A DNA stretch of 64,000 nt. It comes from Clostridium sp. DL-VIII (GTDB taxonomy: Bacteria; Bacillota; Clostridia; Clostridiales; Clostridiaceae). The notes under the pieces were generated by a model. That model saw nothing but the letters and a program-made list of their open reading frames with translations, searched no databases and was not told the DNA's origin. Where the stretch lies: positions 1,930,501-1,994,500 of the forward strand of contig NZ_CM001240.1 of NCBI RefSeq assembly GCF_000230835.1. The letters run 5' to 3'. Shown in pieces: positions 36,110-45,500 of this stretch. The stretch's first letter is position 1. Every line of letters begins with the position of its first letter. Position numbers and translations under genes: made by a program.

Positions 36110-37309
36110 ATGAAAGTATTAGTTATAAATTGTGGTAGTTCTTCATTAAAATATCAACTTATTGATATGAGTACTGAAGAAGCTTTAGCTCAAGGACTTG
36201 TTGAAAGAATAGGAATTAATGGATCAATATTAACTCAAAAAGTTGAAGGAAAAGATAAATATATAGTTGAAACACCATTAAAAGATCATCAAGATGCAAT
36301 TGAACTAGTATTAAAGAGTTTAGTTGATGATGCTCATGGCGTAATTAAATCTATGGATGAGATCTCTGCTGTTGGACATAGAGTTGTTCATGGTGGAGAA
36401 AAATATGCAACTTCAGTTGTAATTGATGAAACTGTAATCAAAAATCTTGGAGAATTTACAAAGCTTGCACCACTTCATAATCCACCAAATATAATTGGGA
36501 TCAATGCTTGTAAGGCTCTTATGCCAAAAACTCCAATGGTAGCAGTATTTGATACAGCTTTCCATCAAACTATGCCTGAAAAAGCATTTATGTACCCACT
36601 TCCATATGAATTATATAAAGATGAGCATATAAGAAGATATGGATTCCATGGAACATCTCATAAATATGTAGCTGGAGAAGTTGCAAAATGGATGAAGAAG
36701 GACATAGAAGATTTAAAGACTATTACTTGTCATTTAGGTAATGGTGTAAGTGTAACAGCAGTTGATGGTGGAAAATCTATAGATACTACAATGGGATTCA
36801 CTCCTTTAGATGGTATTATAATGGGATCAAGATCAGGAAGCATAGATCCAGCAATTGTTACTTACTTAGTAAAAGAAAAAGGATATTCAATAGATGAAGT
36901 AAATGATATTTTAAATAAAAAATCAGGAGTTTTAGGAGTATCAGGACTAGGAACAGACTTTAGAGATATAAGAGCTGCTGTTGAAGAAAGAAATGATCCT
37001 AGAGCATTACTTACTATGGACATTTATGGATACCAAATTAAAAAGCAAATAGGTGCTTATGCAGCAGCAATGGCTGGCGTAGATGCTATTGTATTTACAG
37101 CTGGAATTGGTGAGCATGCTCCAGAAGTAAGAGTAAGAGCTTTAACTAACATGGAATTCTTAGGAATAAAAATAGATGTAGAGAAAAATGATAACCAAAA
37201 TATTGGTGATGGTATGGAAATTTCTACACCAGACTCAAAGGTAAAAGTATTTGTAATTCCTACAAATGAAGAATTAATGATAGCTAAGGAAACTTTAGCT
37301 TTAGTTTAG
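36110..37309 (+). CDS. ackA: Acetate kinase
   Basis: The 399-residue ASKHA-fold kinase makes acetate and ATP from acetyl phosphate. The phosphate loop [72 protein letters not shown] and [13 protein letters not shown] are all in place. AAAGGAGAG precedes ATG 36110. Pta and AckA together give the organism ATP during acid-forming growth. A strong terminator follows. Confidence 0.98.
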   Translation: MKVLVINCGSSSLKYQLIDMSTEEALAQGLVERIGINGSILTQKVEGKDKYIVETPLKDHQDAIELVLKSLVDDAHGVIKSMDEISAVGHRVVHGGEKYATSVVIDETVIKNLGEFTKLAPLHNPPNIIGINACKALMPKTPMVAVFDTAFHQTMPEKAFMYPLPYELYKDEHIRRYGFHGTSHKYVAGEVAKWMKKDIEDLKTITCHLGNGVSVTAVDGGKSIDTTMGFTPLDGIIMGSRSGSIDPAIVTYLVKEKGYSIDEVNDILNKKSGVLGVSGLGTDFRDIRAAVEERNDPRALLTMDIYGYQIKKQIGAYAAAMAGVDAIVFTAGIGEHAPEVRVRALTNMEFLGIKIDVEKNDNQNIGDGMEISTPDSKVKVFVIPTNEELMIAKETLALV

Positions 37310-37351
37310 AGATGAGCAAAATTCCAATTAAACGCATGTAGTTTAATCAAT

Positions 37352-37412
37352 ATTATGCTGTTCTGGCACATGGACTTTGAAATTAAGCATGCTGGAGCAG
37401 CATAATTTTTAA
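37352..37412 (+). terminator. Intrinsic terminator after ackA
   Basis: ATTATGCTGTTC (37352-37363) pairs with GAGCAGCATAAT (37395-37406) at 11 of 12 positions, followed by TTTTT. The 31-base loop holds a GGCACATG-type stretch similar to other repeats in the window. Confidence 0.8.
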
Positions 37413-37474
37413 TTCATAACTTATAAATGAGTTTGTAATAAGTCTAAATTTTATCTATATTTATAATAAATGCC

Positions 37475-37503
37475 TTGACTTTTTGGAACTCAATTTATAT
37501 AAT
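37475..37503 (+). promoter_or_regulatory. Sigma-A promoter of yceD-rpmF
   Basis: TTGACT (37475-37480), 17 bases, TATAAT (37498-37503): near-consensus boxes and ideal spacing. Transcription should start near 37510, giving a leader of about 95 bases before the likely yceD start. Confidence 0.8.
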
Positions 37504-37534
37504 TAGTTGTGTTTGTTTTATAAATATATGTGCT

Positions 37535-37563
37535 AAGGAGTGAAAATGGAGAATATTATATAG
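37535..37563 (+). promoter_or_regulatory. Five-codon mini-ORF with strong ribosome binding site in the yceD leader
   Basis: AAGGAG (37535-37540) stands at ideal distance from ATG 37546, which opens a five-codon frame ending in TAG at 37561-37563. The frame is the same as yceD. The real yceD start 43 bases further on has no ribosome binding site of its own. Confidence 0.5.
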
Positions 37564-37605
37564 TCTACTTTGTGTATATTATATAAATTATTGTCCTGTG
37601 ATTTT

Positions 37606-38112
37606 ATGAAAGTACAAATTTCTGATATTATTTCAGGTAAAGACAGAAGCAAAAATATTGATTACACTTTTGAGATACCTGTATTTAACTTTGAAGGAGA
37701 TGCAATTAAGTCTGTAGGTCCATGTGAAGTTATTGGAGTGATTTCATCCGATAGTGATATATTAATATTAAATGCTAAAATCAAAACTAATTTAGAAATG
37801 ACATGTTCCAGATGTTTAGATACCTTTATCTATCCAATAGATATTGATATAGAAGAAAGGTTTACAACTAATAGAGATAGTGAAGATGATGAAGCTATTG
37901 TTGTAATGGATGATGTTTTAGACATCACAGATATTGTTGAAAATAGTATTATTTCAACTTTGCCTATTAAAAGAGTTTGTAAGAACGACTGTAAAGGGCT
38001 TTGTCAGGAATGTGGATGCAATTTAAATCATGCTTCATGTTCATGCCAAAAAGAAAATGTAGATATACGTTTTGAAGTCTTAAAAGGTTTGTTTGATAAT
38101 AAGGAGGTGTAA
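37606..38112 (+). CDS. yceD: YceD/DUF177 family protein
   Basis: The protein has 168 residues from ATG 37606. It contains the DUF177 core TCSRCLDTFIYPIDIDIEERF and the cysteine motif CKGLCQECGCNLN. In many bacteria it is encoded just before rpmF and is linked to 23S rRNA and ribosome metabolism. ATG 37606 gives the family N-terminus MKVQISDI but lacks a Shine-Dalgarno; an in-frame TTG at 37570 is an alternative. Only three bases separate it from rpmF. Confidence 0.88.
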   Translation: MKVQISDIISGKDRSKNIDYTFEIPVFNFEGDAIKSVGPCEVIGVISSDSDILILNAKIKTNLEMTCSRCLDTFIYPIDIDIEERFTTNRDSEDDEAIVVMDDVLDITDIVENSIISTLPIKRVCKNDCKGLCQECGCNLNHASCSCQKENVDIRFEVLKGLFDNKEV

Positions 38113-38115
38113 TGA

Positions 38116-38298
38116 ATGGGTTGTCCAGCAAGAAAATCAGGAAAAGCAAAAGTAAAAGCAAGAAGATCTCAAACTTTCAAAGCTAGTTTACCTGGCATAG
38201 TTGAATGTCCACAATGCCACGAAATGAAACTTGCTCATAGAGTATGTAAGAGTTGTGGTTATTACAAAGGTAAGGAAGTTGTAGCTTCTGAAAAATAA
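38116..38298 (+). CDS. rpmF: 50S ribosomal protein L32
   Basis: Sixty residues: [18 protein letters not shown] at the start and the zinc ribbon [20 protein letters not shown]. All four cysteines are present, so this is the zinc-binding form. AAGGAGGTG precedes ATG 38116. A second ATG at 38112 overlaps the yceD stop codon and is out of frame. It is followed by a terminator. Confidence 0.97.
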   Translation: MGCPARKSGKAKVKARRSQTFKASLPGIVECPQCHEMKLAHRVCKSCGYYKGKEVVASEK

Positions 38299-38332
38299 AA
38301 AGAAAGTCTTTATGACTTTCTTTTATTATATT
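38297..38332 (+). terminator. Intrinsic terminator after rpmF
   Basis: AAGAAAGTC (38300-38308) pairs perfectly with GACTTTCTT (38314-38322) over a five-base loop, then TTATTATATTT. Confidence 0.8.
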
Positions 38333-38619
38333 TAGAAAGTAATATTTATATATATGCAGCACTATTTTTATTTATAGATAAAAAATCAAAATTATCAATT
38401 CTAATTTATAAGTATAATTTATAAGTTGAATATCTATAATGAGTAGTTCTACATATGTATAAATATGAATATTACTTAGTAATAAATAATATGGTATAAG
38501 TGATAATTTGGGATATAAATTCTAAATGAATCGCTAAAAAGTACTTTACAGAAAAGCCAGCAGTCTTTTCTATGACTAATTATGTATAACTTTTAATGGC
38601 ATTAGCCGCTTTGATTACT
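38333..38619. other. AT-rich gap before the MITE-like element
   Basis: I see no gene here. A small hairpin with GAAAA/TTTTC arms lies near 38551-38570. Several TTATAAGTATAATTTATAAGTT-like stretches near 38400-38430 resemble the dispersed repeats. Confidence 0.4.
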
Positions 38620-38842
38620 TAAGGCACAATCAAAAAAATAACAGACCAGTATGCTTGCCTATTTTGTGTCATAAAGGAAGCTCGACTCGCATATGCTCGC
38701 TGAGTAAGTGATTCACACAAAATCATAGATTTTGGTTCTCTACTCACGTTAGCAAATTTTACTAATAGATCCGCTATGAGCAGAATTTACTTCCTTGCCT
38801 GACATAAAATCTTTGGTCTATTATTTTCTTTCATGTGCCTTA
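38620..38842. mobile_element. MITE-like element with 27-29 bp terminal inverted repeats
   Basis: The left end (38620-38648) and the reverse complement of the right end (38814-38842) agree at 24 of 29 positions. The element proper begins AGGCACA (38622) and ends TGTGCCT (38840), with TA on each side, as expected for a TA target duplication (IS630/mariner type). Inner arms pair again: TGTCATAAAGGAAG near 38667 with CTTCCTTGCCTGACA near 38790, and CAAAATC(ata)GATTTTG sits at the centre. The whole can fold into one long hairpin. No coding frame is inside. A related end fragment lies at 63504-63553. Confidence 0.7.
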
Positions 38843-38860
38843 TTATAAATTATAAGCTGA

Positions 38861-38891
38861 ATTAAGAGTTTAATTTCCTTAAACTTTTAAT
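38861..38891. repeat. Palindromic repeat upstream of plsX
   Basis: ATTAAGAGTTTA (38861-38872) pairs with TAAACTTTTAAT (38880-38891) at 11 of 12 positions, followed by TTCATAATTCTTAACTCATAA, the sequence type of the dispersed repeat family. Confidence 0.6.
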
Positions 38892-38931
38892 TCATAATTC
38901 TTAACTCATAACTGAATAAAATGGGGGGATT

Positions 38932-39936
38932 ATGATGAAAATAGCCATAGATGGTATGGGGGGAGATAATGCGCCTATAGCAGTAATAGATGGTGCAATT
39001 CAAGCTCTAAAAGAATTTGATAACATCGAATTGTATATTACTGGACCAGAAGAGACTATAAAATCAGAATTGGCTAAATATACTTATCCTAAAGATAAAA
39101 TAACTGTAATCGATGCTAAAGATGTCATTTTGCCAAGTGAGCATCCAGTAATGGCATTAAGGAAGAAAAAAGACGCTAGCATAGTCAAGGCTTTAAATTT
39201 AGTTAAAGAAGGCATATGTGATGGAATAATATCTGGAGGGAGTACAGGAGCTTTTCTAGCGGGCTGTACTTTGATAATAGGGAGGATTAATGGTGTAGAA
39301 AGGCCAGCGCTTGCACCAATAATGCCTGGAAGACGTGGAAACTTTATGATAGTAGATGTTGGTGCTAATGTGGATTGTAAGCCTGGATTTTTGCTGCAAT
39401 TTGCTAAGATGGGAAAAATATATTATCAAAAGGTTTTAAATGTACAAAATCCGAGTATAGGACTTATAAATATTGGAGAAGAAGAAGAAAAAGGTAATGA
39501 ACTTACTAAAGCAGCCTTTAAACTCCTAAAAGAGGAAAATTCTATTAATTTTAAAGGCAATATTGAGCCAAGAGATATACCTACAGGTGACACTAATATT
39601 TTAGTAAGTGATGGTTTTGTAGGAAATACAGCTCTTAAAATGTATGAGGGATCGGCAGCAAGTGTTTTAGGCATAGTGAAAGATGAAATACTTAAATCGT
39701 CAATTATATCTAAATTAGGTGTGCTTCTATTAAAACCTGTATTAAAAAATATAATGAAAAAATTTGATTATAAAGAAGTTGGCGGTGCACCATTTTTGGG
39801 AGTAGATGGAATTTGTATAAAGGCTCATGGCAGTTCTGATGCTAAAGCTTTTAAAAATGCAATTAAGCAAACTAAGGTTTTTTATGAGAATAATGTACTA
39901 AAAGAGCTAAAAAATGAATTTTCTTTGAAAAATTAA
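38932..39936 (+). CDS. plsX: Phosphate acyltransferase PlsX
   Basis: The 334-residue enzyme makes acyl-phosphate from acyl-ACP for phospholipid synthesis. It opens [52 protein letters not shown] and [19 protein letters not shown] are family blocks. Two ATG codons in series (38932, 38935) follow GGGGGGAT; either may be used. Unlike Bacillus, no fapR, fabD or fabG is present here: plsX is followed directly by acpP and rnc. Confidence 0.96.
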   Translation: MMKIAIDGMGGDNAPIAVIDGAIQALKEFDNIELYITGPEETIKSELAKYTYPKDKITVIDAKDVILPSEHPVMALRKKKDASIVKALNLVKEGICDGIISGGSTGAFLAGCTLIIGRINGVERPALAPIMPGRRGNFMIVDVGANVDCKPGFLLQFAKMGKIYYQKVLNVQNPSIGLINIGEEEEKGNELTKAAFKLLKEENSINFKGNIEPRDIPTGDTNILVSDGFVGNTALKMYEGSAASVLGIVKDEILKSSIISKLGVLLLKPVLKNIMKKFDYKEVGGAPFLGVDGICIKAHGSSDAKAFKNAIKQTKVFYENNVLKELKNEFSLKN

Positions 39937-39958
39937 TTAAAATATATTGAAACTAATA

Positions 39959-39987
39959 TTGACGATTTAAATAATATATAATATTAT
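39959..39987 (+). promoter_or_regulatory. Promoter of acpP
   Basis: TTGACG (39959-39964), 17 bases, TATTAT (39982-39987), 29 bases before the acpP start. This lets acyl carrier protein be made above the level of plsX. Confidence 0.65.
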
Positions 39988-40016
39988 CTAAATGTAGAAC
40001 TTGGGAGGTGAAACAA

Positions 40017-40247
40017 ATGTTTGAAAAAATCCAAGCAATAATTGCTGATAAGTTAAGTATCGATGTAGAAAGCGTTGTTATGGAAGCATCTTTTATTGAA
40101 GATTTAAATGCGGACTCATTAGATATAGTTGAGCTTATAATGGCTCTAGAAGATGAACTAGATATGGAAATTCCAGACGAAGATGTTGAAAACTTTAAAA
40201 CAGTTGGAGATGTTGTCAATTACGTAAAAGCTCATCACGAAGAATAA
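40017..40247 (+). CDS. acpP: Acyl carrier protein
   Basis: The 76-residue acidic protein has the phosphopantetheine attachment serine in D-L-N-A-D-S-L-D (serine about residue 37) and the acidic helix [14 protein letters not shown]. An in-frame GTG at 40008 overlaps the GGGAGG ribosome binding site, so ATG 40017 is taken. It has its own promoter and terminator, consistent with high expression. Confidence 0.97.
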   Translation: MFEKIQAIIADKLSIDVESVVMEASFIEDLNADSLDIVELIMALEDELDMEIPDEDVENFKTVGDVVNYVKAHHEE

Positions 40248-40251
40248 AATT

Positions 40252-40278
40252 ATCCCGCAGTTGTGCGGGATTTTGTAT
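40252..40278 (+). terminator. Intrinsic terminator after acpP
   Basis: TCCCGCA (40253-40259) pairs with TGCGGGA (40264-40270) over a four-base loop, followed by TTTTGTATTT. Confidence 0.8.
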
Positions 40279-40324
40279 TTATTAAGGAGCTTTTGGATAA
40301 GGTGTTTTATTTGGTTAGATTTAG

Positions 40325-40353
40325 TTGTACTTATGCTTTAAAAGATGTATATT
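40325..40353 (+). promoter_or_regulatory. Probable promoter of rnc
   Basis: TTGTAC (40325-40330), 17 bases, TATATT (40348-40353). A second TATAAT starts at 40355. The leader to the rnc start is about 140 bases. Confidence 0.5.
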
Positions 40354-40499
40354 GTATAATAGCATCAGCTAAATCAAATTAAAAAACAAAGGGGTTTGAA
40401 TTTTAAAGATAAAATATTAGTTTATTCTTGAATTTGTTATACTTAGTCATCTAAGAGGAAATTAGCAAGTTGAAGAATAAACTTCAAGGAGTGGAATAC

Positions 40500-41198
40500 A
40501 TGAATAGATATACACTTAAAGAAATAGAAGAAAACTTAGGAGTTTATTTTAATAATCCTACATTGCTAAAAACAGCGCTTACACATAGTTCTTTTGCTAA
40601 TCAATTTAAGGATGCTGAATATAATGAGAGATTAGAATTTTTAGGAGACTCTGTGCTTCAGCTTTGCATTACTGAACATCTTTTTAACAACTATAAACAT
40701 AAGAGTGAGGGAGAACTCACTAAAATAAGAAGTTTAATAGTATGTGAAAATTCTCTTTATGAAATAGCAAGGAAAATAAATCTTGGTCATTATATAAGAA
40801 TGAGCAAAGGAGAAGAGCTTACAGGCGGAAGAGAAAGAATTTCTATACAGGCAGATGCAGTTGAAGCAATACTTGCTGCTGTTTATCTTGATAAGGGAAT
40901 TGGCTTTGTAAGAGATTTTATATTGCTTCATTTTGAAGAAGTAATAAACAAGGCAATAAATAATGAGATTGTATTAGACTTTAAAACAAAGCTTCAGGAG
41001 TTTCTTCAAAAAGATGGAGAAGTAGCAATTCAATATGAATTAACTAAGTTTGAAGGACCACCTCATAGAAGAAAGTTTTTTACTAATGTAGTTATAGATA
41101 AAAAACTCATGGGAGAAGGTTCTGGATATAGTAAAAAAGAAGCAGAGCAGAATGCTGCAAAGCAAGCGTTAGATGTATTGGAAGGTGCTCATGAGTAA
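40500..41198 (+). CDS. rnc: Ribonuclease III
   Basis: The 232-residue double-strand RNase has the catalytic signature NERLEFLGDSVL (about residues 42-53), E-x(4)-D type residues near QADAVEAILAAVYLD, and a C-terminal dsRNA-binding domain (DFKTKLQEFLQK onward). AAGGAG at 40486-40491 selects ATG 40500; the upstream TTG at 40470 lacks such a site. Its last eight bases overlap the radical SAM gene. RNase III processes rRNA and controls its own message in other bacteria. Confidence 0.97.
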   Translation: MNRYTLKEIEENLGVYFNNPTLLKTALTHSSFANQFKDAEYNERLEFLGDSVLQLCITEHLFNNYKHKSEGELTKIRSLIVCENSLYEIARKINLGHYIRMSKGEELTGGRERISIQADAVEAILAAVYLDKGIGFVRDFILLHFEEVINKAINNEIVLDFKTKLQEFLQKDGEVAIQYELTKFEGPPHRRKFFTNVVIDKKLMGEGSGYSKKEAEQNAAKQALDVLEGAHE

Positions 41199-42219
41199 GA
41201 ACTATTATATAATACCTATATTTGTACCACATGAAGGATGTCCGCATAATTGTGTATTTTGTAATCAAGATAGAATAACAGGTGCTGACGATGATGTTAC
41301 GGGTGGAACAGTTAAGGATACGATTTGTGAGTATCTAGAAACCATAAGTAATAAAAATGCAACTATAGAGGTTTCATTTTTTGGGGGGACATTCACAGGC
41401 ATAAGAGAAGAAAAACAAAGAGAACTGTTACAGGTGGCTAAAGAATTTAAAGAAAAAGAACTTATAGATAAAATAAGATTATCTACAAGACCGGATTACA
41501 TTAATGATTATATATTGAGTTATCTTAAGGAATATGGAGTAGACATAATAGAGCTTGGTGTTCAGTCATTAGATGAAGAAGTGTTAAAAAAGGCAGGAAG
41601 AGGTCACAGCATTCAGGATGTTATAGATGCATCCAGACTGGTAAAGCAATATGGATTTGTTTTAGGTCATCAGATTATGCCAGGGCTTCCTGGAGATACA
41701 TTTGAGAGGGATATAGCAACAGCTAAAAGGTCAATTGAAATGGAACCAGATATATGCAGAATATATCCTTCACTGGTCATAAAAGATACGCCAATGGAAA
41801 AAATGTATAGGTGTCAGGAATACATTCCTTATTCACTTAAAGAGGCGGTAGACATAAGTAAAACTATATATGATATGTACAGAAAAAATAAAATCAATGT
41901 AATAAGAATTGGACTTCAGCCTACAGAAAGTATAACTGAAGGAAAGGATGTTGTGGCGGGACCATTCCATCCGGCTTTTAGGGAGTTAGTAGAAGGTAGT
42001 TTGATTGCAGATATGATTTTAGAGAACTTAAAAGAAGAAAAGGATGTTGTAATTTATATTAATCCTAAAGATTTAAGTAAGCTTTATGCTAATAAAAAGA
42101 TATATTTTAATAAATTAAAAGAAAATAGCAAAAATATTATTGTGAAACAGGATGAGGATATTAAGCGGGGCTTTATAAAACTCTGTTTAAGAGATAAAAA
42201 ATTAGATATAATATATTAG
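41191..42219 (+). CDS. Radical SAM protein, Elp3-related
   Basis: The protein has 342 residues from ATG 41191. The iron-sulphur motif C-P-H-N-C-V-F-C is at residues 17-24, right after PIFVPHEGC. FFGGTFTGI, STRPDYIN and ELGVQSLDEEVLKKAGRGH match the oxygen-independent coproporphyrinogen/Elp3-type radical SAM core. It lacks the acetyltransferase half of Elp3, so it belongs to the short Elp3-like family with no agreed function. It is coupled to rnc by an eight-base overlap; an earlier TTG at 41173 is in frame but less likely. Confidence 0.85.
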   Translation: MSKNYYIIPIFVPHEGCPHNCVFCNQDRITGADDDVTGGTVKDTICEYLETISNKNATIEVSFFGGTFTGIREEKQRELLQVAKEFKEKELIDKIRLSTRPDYINDYILSYLKEYGVDIIELGVQSLDEEVLKKAGRGHSIQDVIDASRLVKQYGFVLGHQIMPGLPGDTFERDIATAKRSIEMEPDICRIYPSLVIKDTPMEKMYRCQEYIPYSLKEAVDISKTIYDMYRKNKINVIRIGLQPTESITEGKDVVAGPFHPAFRELVEGSLIADMILENLKEEKDVVIYINPKDLSKLYANKKIYFNKLKENSKNIIVKQDEDIKRGFIKLCLRDKKLDIIY

Positions 42220-42243
42220 CGAGAGGAAACTCTCGCTTTAATT
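42216..42243 (+). terminator. Intrinsic terminator after the radical SAM gene
   Basis: AGCGAGAG (42218-42225) pairs perfectly with CTCTCGCT (42230-42237) over GAAA, followed by TTAATTT. The stem begins at the stop codon. Confidence 0.8.
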
Positions 42244-42259
42244 TAGTAAAAAGCTTAAC

Positions 42260-42400
42260 TAGTGAAGAGTTAAAAGTTATAAGTGATAAGTTTGGGATAA
42301 AAATCCCTGAAGGGATTTTTACAAAATATAATTTAAGAAAAGCCGGAGGCTTTTTTTCCTAACTGTGAATTGTAAATTGTTAACTGTAAACTGATCTAAG
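42260..42400. repeat. Cluster of stem-loops and dispersed-repeat sequence before smc
   Basis: The left part, ACTAGTGAAGAGTTAAAAGT, is of the dispersed repeat type. AAAATCCC/GGGATTTT forms a hairpin at about 42300-42319. AAAGCC/GGCTTT followed by T (42339-42358) resembles a small terminator. AATTGTTAACTGTAAA at 42375-42390 recurs exactly at 60535-60550. Confidence 0.6.
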
Positions 42401-42456
42401 TTGATATTTATTAGGCTTTACTATAAACTAAATTATAATAAGGAGTGATAGTTAGC

Positions 42457-42555
42457 ATGAAAAAAAAGACTAGAGAAAAAATGATGGTTGGGATGACTAT
42501 TTTTATAATATTAATTTTTCTTTTATCATTACTGCCTAGTATATTTTCTTTTTAA
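42457..42555 (+). CDS. 32-residue membrane peptide upstream of smc
   Basis: ATG 42457 is preceded by AAGGAG (spacing 11) and opens 32 codons ending at TAA 42553-42555. The peptide has a basic start, M-K-K-K-T-R-E-K, and one hydrophobic helix from about residue 9 to 26 (MVGMTIFIILIFLLSLLP), as expected for a single-pass membrane micropeptide with its N-terminus inside. The smc ribosome binding site overlaps its stop region, so the two would be translated together. It resembles in layout the small DUF4044-type proteins of Firmicutes; the relation is unproven. Function unknown. Confidence 0.65.
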   Translation: MKKKTREKMMVGMTIFIILIFLLSLLPSIFSF

Positions 42556-42569
42556 GGAGAAGAGGGAAC

Positions 42570-45500
42570 ATGTTTTTAAAATCTCTAGAAATACGAGGAT
42601 TTAAATCCTTTGCGGACAAAACTGAATTGAAATTTAAACAAGGGGTTACAGCTGTTGTAGGACCAAATGGAAGCGGAAAGAGTAATATTTCTGATGCTGT
42701 AAGATGGGTACTTGGAGAACAGAGTGTTAAGGTGCTTAGAGGCGGAAAGATGGAGGATGTAATTTTTGCAGGAACCCAATTTAGAAAACCTGTAGGACTT
42801 GCACAGGTTTCGCTAACTCTTGATAATAGCGATGAGAAGCTTGCAACAGAATATAATGAAGTAACGGTATCAAGAAGAATATTCAGGTCGGGAGAATCTG
42901 AATATTTAATAAACAACTCAAAGTGCAGACTTAAGGACGTAACCAATCTCTTTATGGATACTGGAATAGGTAAGGAAGGATATTCGTTAATAGGACAAGG
43001 TAAGATCGAAGCTATACTAAGTGGAAAACCAGAAGATAGAAGAGCTTTATTAGAAGAAGCAGCAGGTATTGTAAAGTTTAAAAATAGAAAAGAAGAAGCA
43101 GAAAAGAAACTAAGTAATACAGATGAAAATTTAGTTAGAATAAATGATATCTTATCGACCTATAAAGAAAGAATAGAGCCTTTAAGAATTGAAAGGGAAA
43201 AGGCACTGAAGTTCAATGAATTATCTAAAGATTTAAAGAAAAAAGAAGTATCGATTATAGTTCATACTATAGATAGAATGGAAGAAGAGCTAAAGAGCTT
43301 TAATGAAGATTTGAATTTAAAGATTAAGGAAATTGAAGATAAACGAAAAGAAATTGCAAATGATAAGCTGGAACTTAAAGGCTTAGAAAACAAAATAGAA
43401 GAATTAGAAAAAAAGAATTTGGAAGGAAAAGAGCAATATTATGATTTAAAAGAAGTTATTAGTGAAGATCAAAAAAGCATTGAATTATACAAGGAAAGAA
43501 TTAAAGGCTTTGAAGATAAAATAAATAGAAATAATTATGAATTAAGTGATATTGCGGTTAAGATAAATGAACTAAATGAAAACAAATCAGTATTAGAAGA
43601 AGAATTAGCTAAAAGATTAGAAGAGCAAAAAAGTAAAAATGAAGAAATAAACAGATTAGAGGGGGTTAATACAAAGAATTCACAGGAGCTTAGAACTATT
43701 GAAGAAGAGTTAAGAGCATTAAAAGAAGGTGAATTTGAGCTTTTAAGAAGTAATTCTGATATAAAGAATGAGATTACTATTTTAAATAAAGATATTTCCC
43801 TTAGAGAAGAGAGAAAAGAAACTTTAAATTCATCCATTTCATCTATAGAAAGCAACATAGTAATTAATTCAGCAACTTATAAAGATTTAAATAATGAAAT
43901 TGAAAATAAGAAAGATGATATAAAGTTACTAGAAATAAAAATTGCAGAAGATAAAAAAAAGATGGGCACATTATCTGCAAATTTAACAAGAAAAGAAAAC
44001 GAACTAAGAGAATTAAGTGGAACTTTATCTAAACTTGATGCTAATAAAACTATGTTAGAGAACTTAGAAAAGCATTACGAGGGTTATAATAGATCGGTAA
44101 AGTCATTAATGGAATTAGTTCATAAAGAAAGAATTACTGCTGCTGAAGATACTAAGGTTTTAGGTGAGATTTTCAGCGTTGATAAAAAGTATGAAGTAGC
44201 TATAGAAATTGCACTTGGAGCTGCAATTTCAAATGTAATAACTAAGAATGAAGAAATAGCTAAAGTTCTTATTGGATATTTAAAAAAGAATAATTTAGGA
44301 CGAGCAACTTTCCTGCCTTTAAACGTAATAAAAGGGAAAAAATTAGAGCTAGACAGGAATATAACTGAGGCGGATGGATATGTTGGCATTGCAAGTGACA
44401 TAATTTCATATGATGGAGAGTACCATAATATAATGAACTATGTTCTTGGGAGAACAATAATTGCTACTGATATGGATTGTGCGCTTAAAATAGCGCGTAT
44501 TGGGAAATATAATCAAAGAATTGTTACCTTAGAGGGAGAAGTAATAAATCCGGGTGGAGCTTTAACTGGTGGTAGCATAAAAGGAAGAAATTCTAATGTC
44601 CTAGGTAGAAAAAGAGAAATTGAAGAATTAACAAAAAATATAAGTGAAAAGAAAAAGCAGTATGAAGAATTAACTCAAATGGTACAAGCTATTAAGGATG
44701 AAATTAAAAAGCTTGATGAAGAGATATTGAATCAGAGAGACGAGGTTCATGAAAAAAACATTGAGCTGACTAAAAAGGACAGTGAAGTCAAAGGGTTACA
44801 AAATGATACTGATAAATTAAAAAGAAATTTAGAAGTAACTAAGGAAGAGCTTAAAAGGATAGTAAATGAAAAGGAAGCTATTTTAGAAAAATTAAAAACT
44901 AAAGAAGAAGAAATTAAATCTATTGAAAATGAAAATACATCTAATAAGAGTAAGAGTGTAGAGTTAGAGGAATTAATCAAAGCTAAAGCTAAAGAAGTAA
45001 ATGATAGTGACGCTAAGCTTACACAAATGAAAATAAATAAAGCAACTTTAGATGAAGCTATAGAAAATAGAAAAAATGAATTTTCTAGAATGGATAAAGA
45101 AATTCAAGATTTAAATTACAAGAGTGAAGTTCTAAATAAAGAAAATATTGAAAATAGAACGAGCATTGAAAGTTTAACTTCGGATATAGAGGTAAAGAAT
45201 AAAGAAATAGAAAATAATACTATTAGTATTAATAAATTAGAATTAAATTTTAAAGATGAAGAGATACTAAAAGAAAAATTAAAACAAGAATTTAAAGAAA
45301 AAGATAATTTAATAAGCGGCATATTAGATGAAGTCAGCATCAAGGAAGTTGAAGTTAATAAAAAAGAAGTGATTAAGGCTAAAAAAGAAGCTGATAAAGA
45401 ACATATCTATAAAAAATTAAATGAAGAATTGGAATTAACATATGCAGAAGCAGTAGATATAAGTGAGCCGGTAGAAAATGAAGAGGCGTTGAGACAAGAA

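Noticed and set aside
42536..45343. Several antisense frames opposite smc
   Set aside because: They are serine- and leucine-rich shadows of lysine- and glutamate-rich coiled-coil codons.
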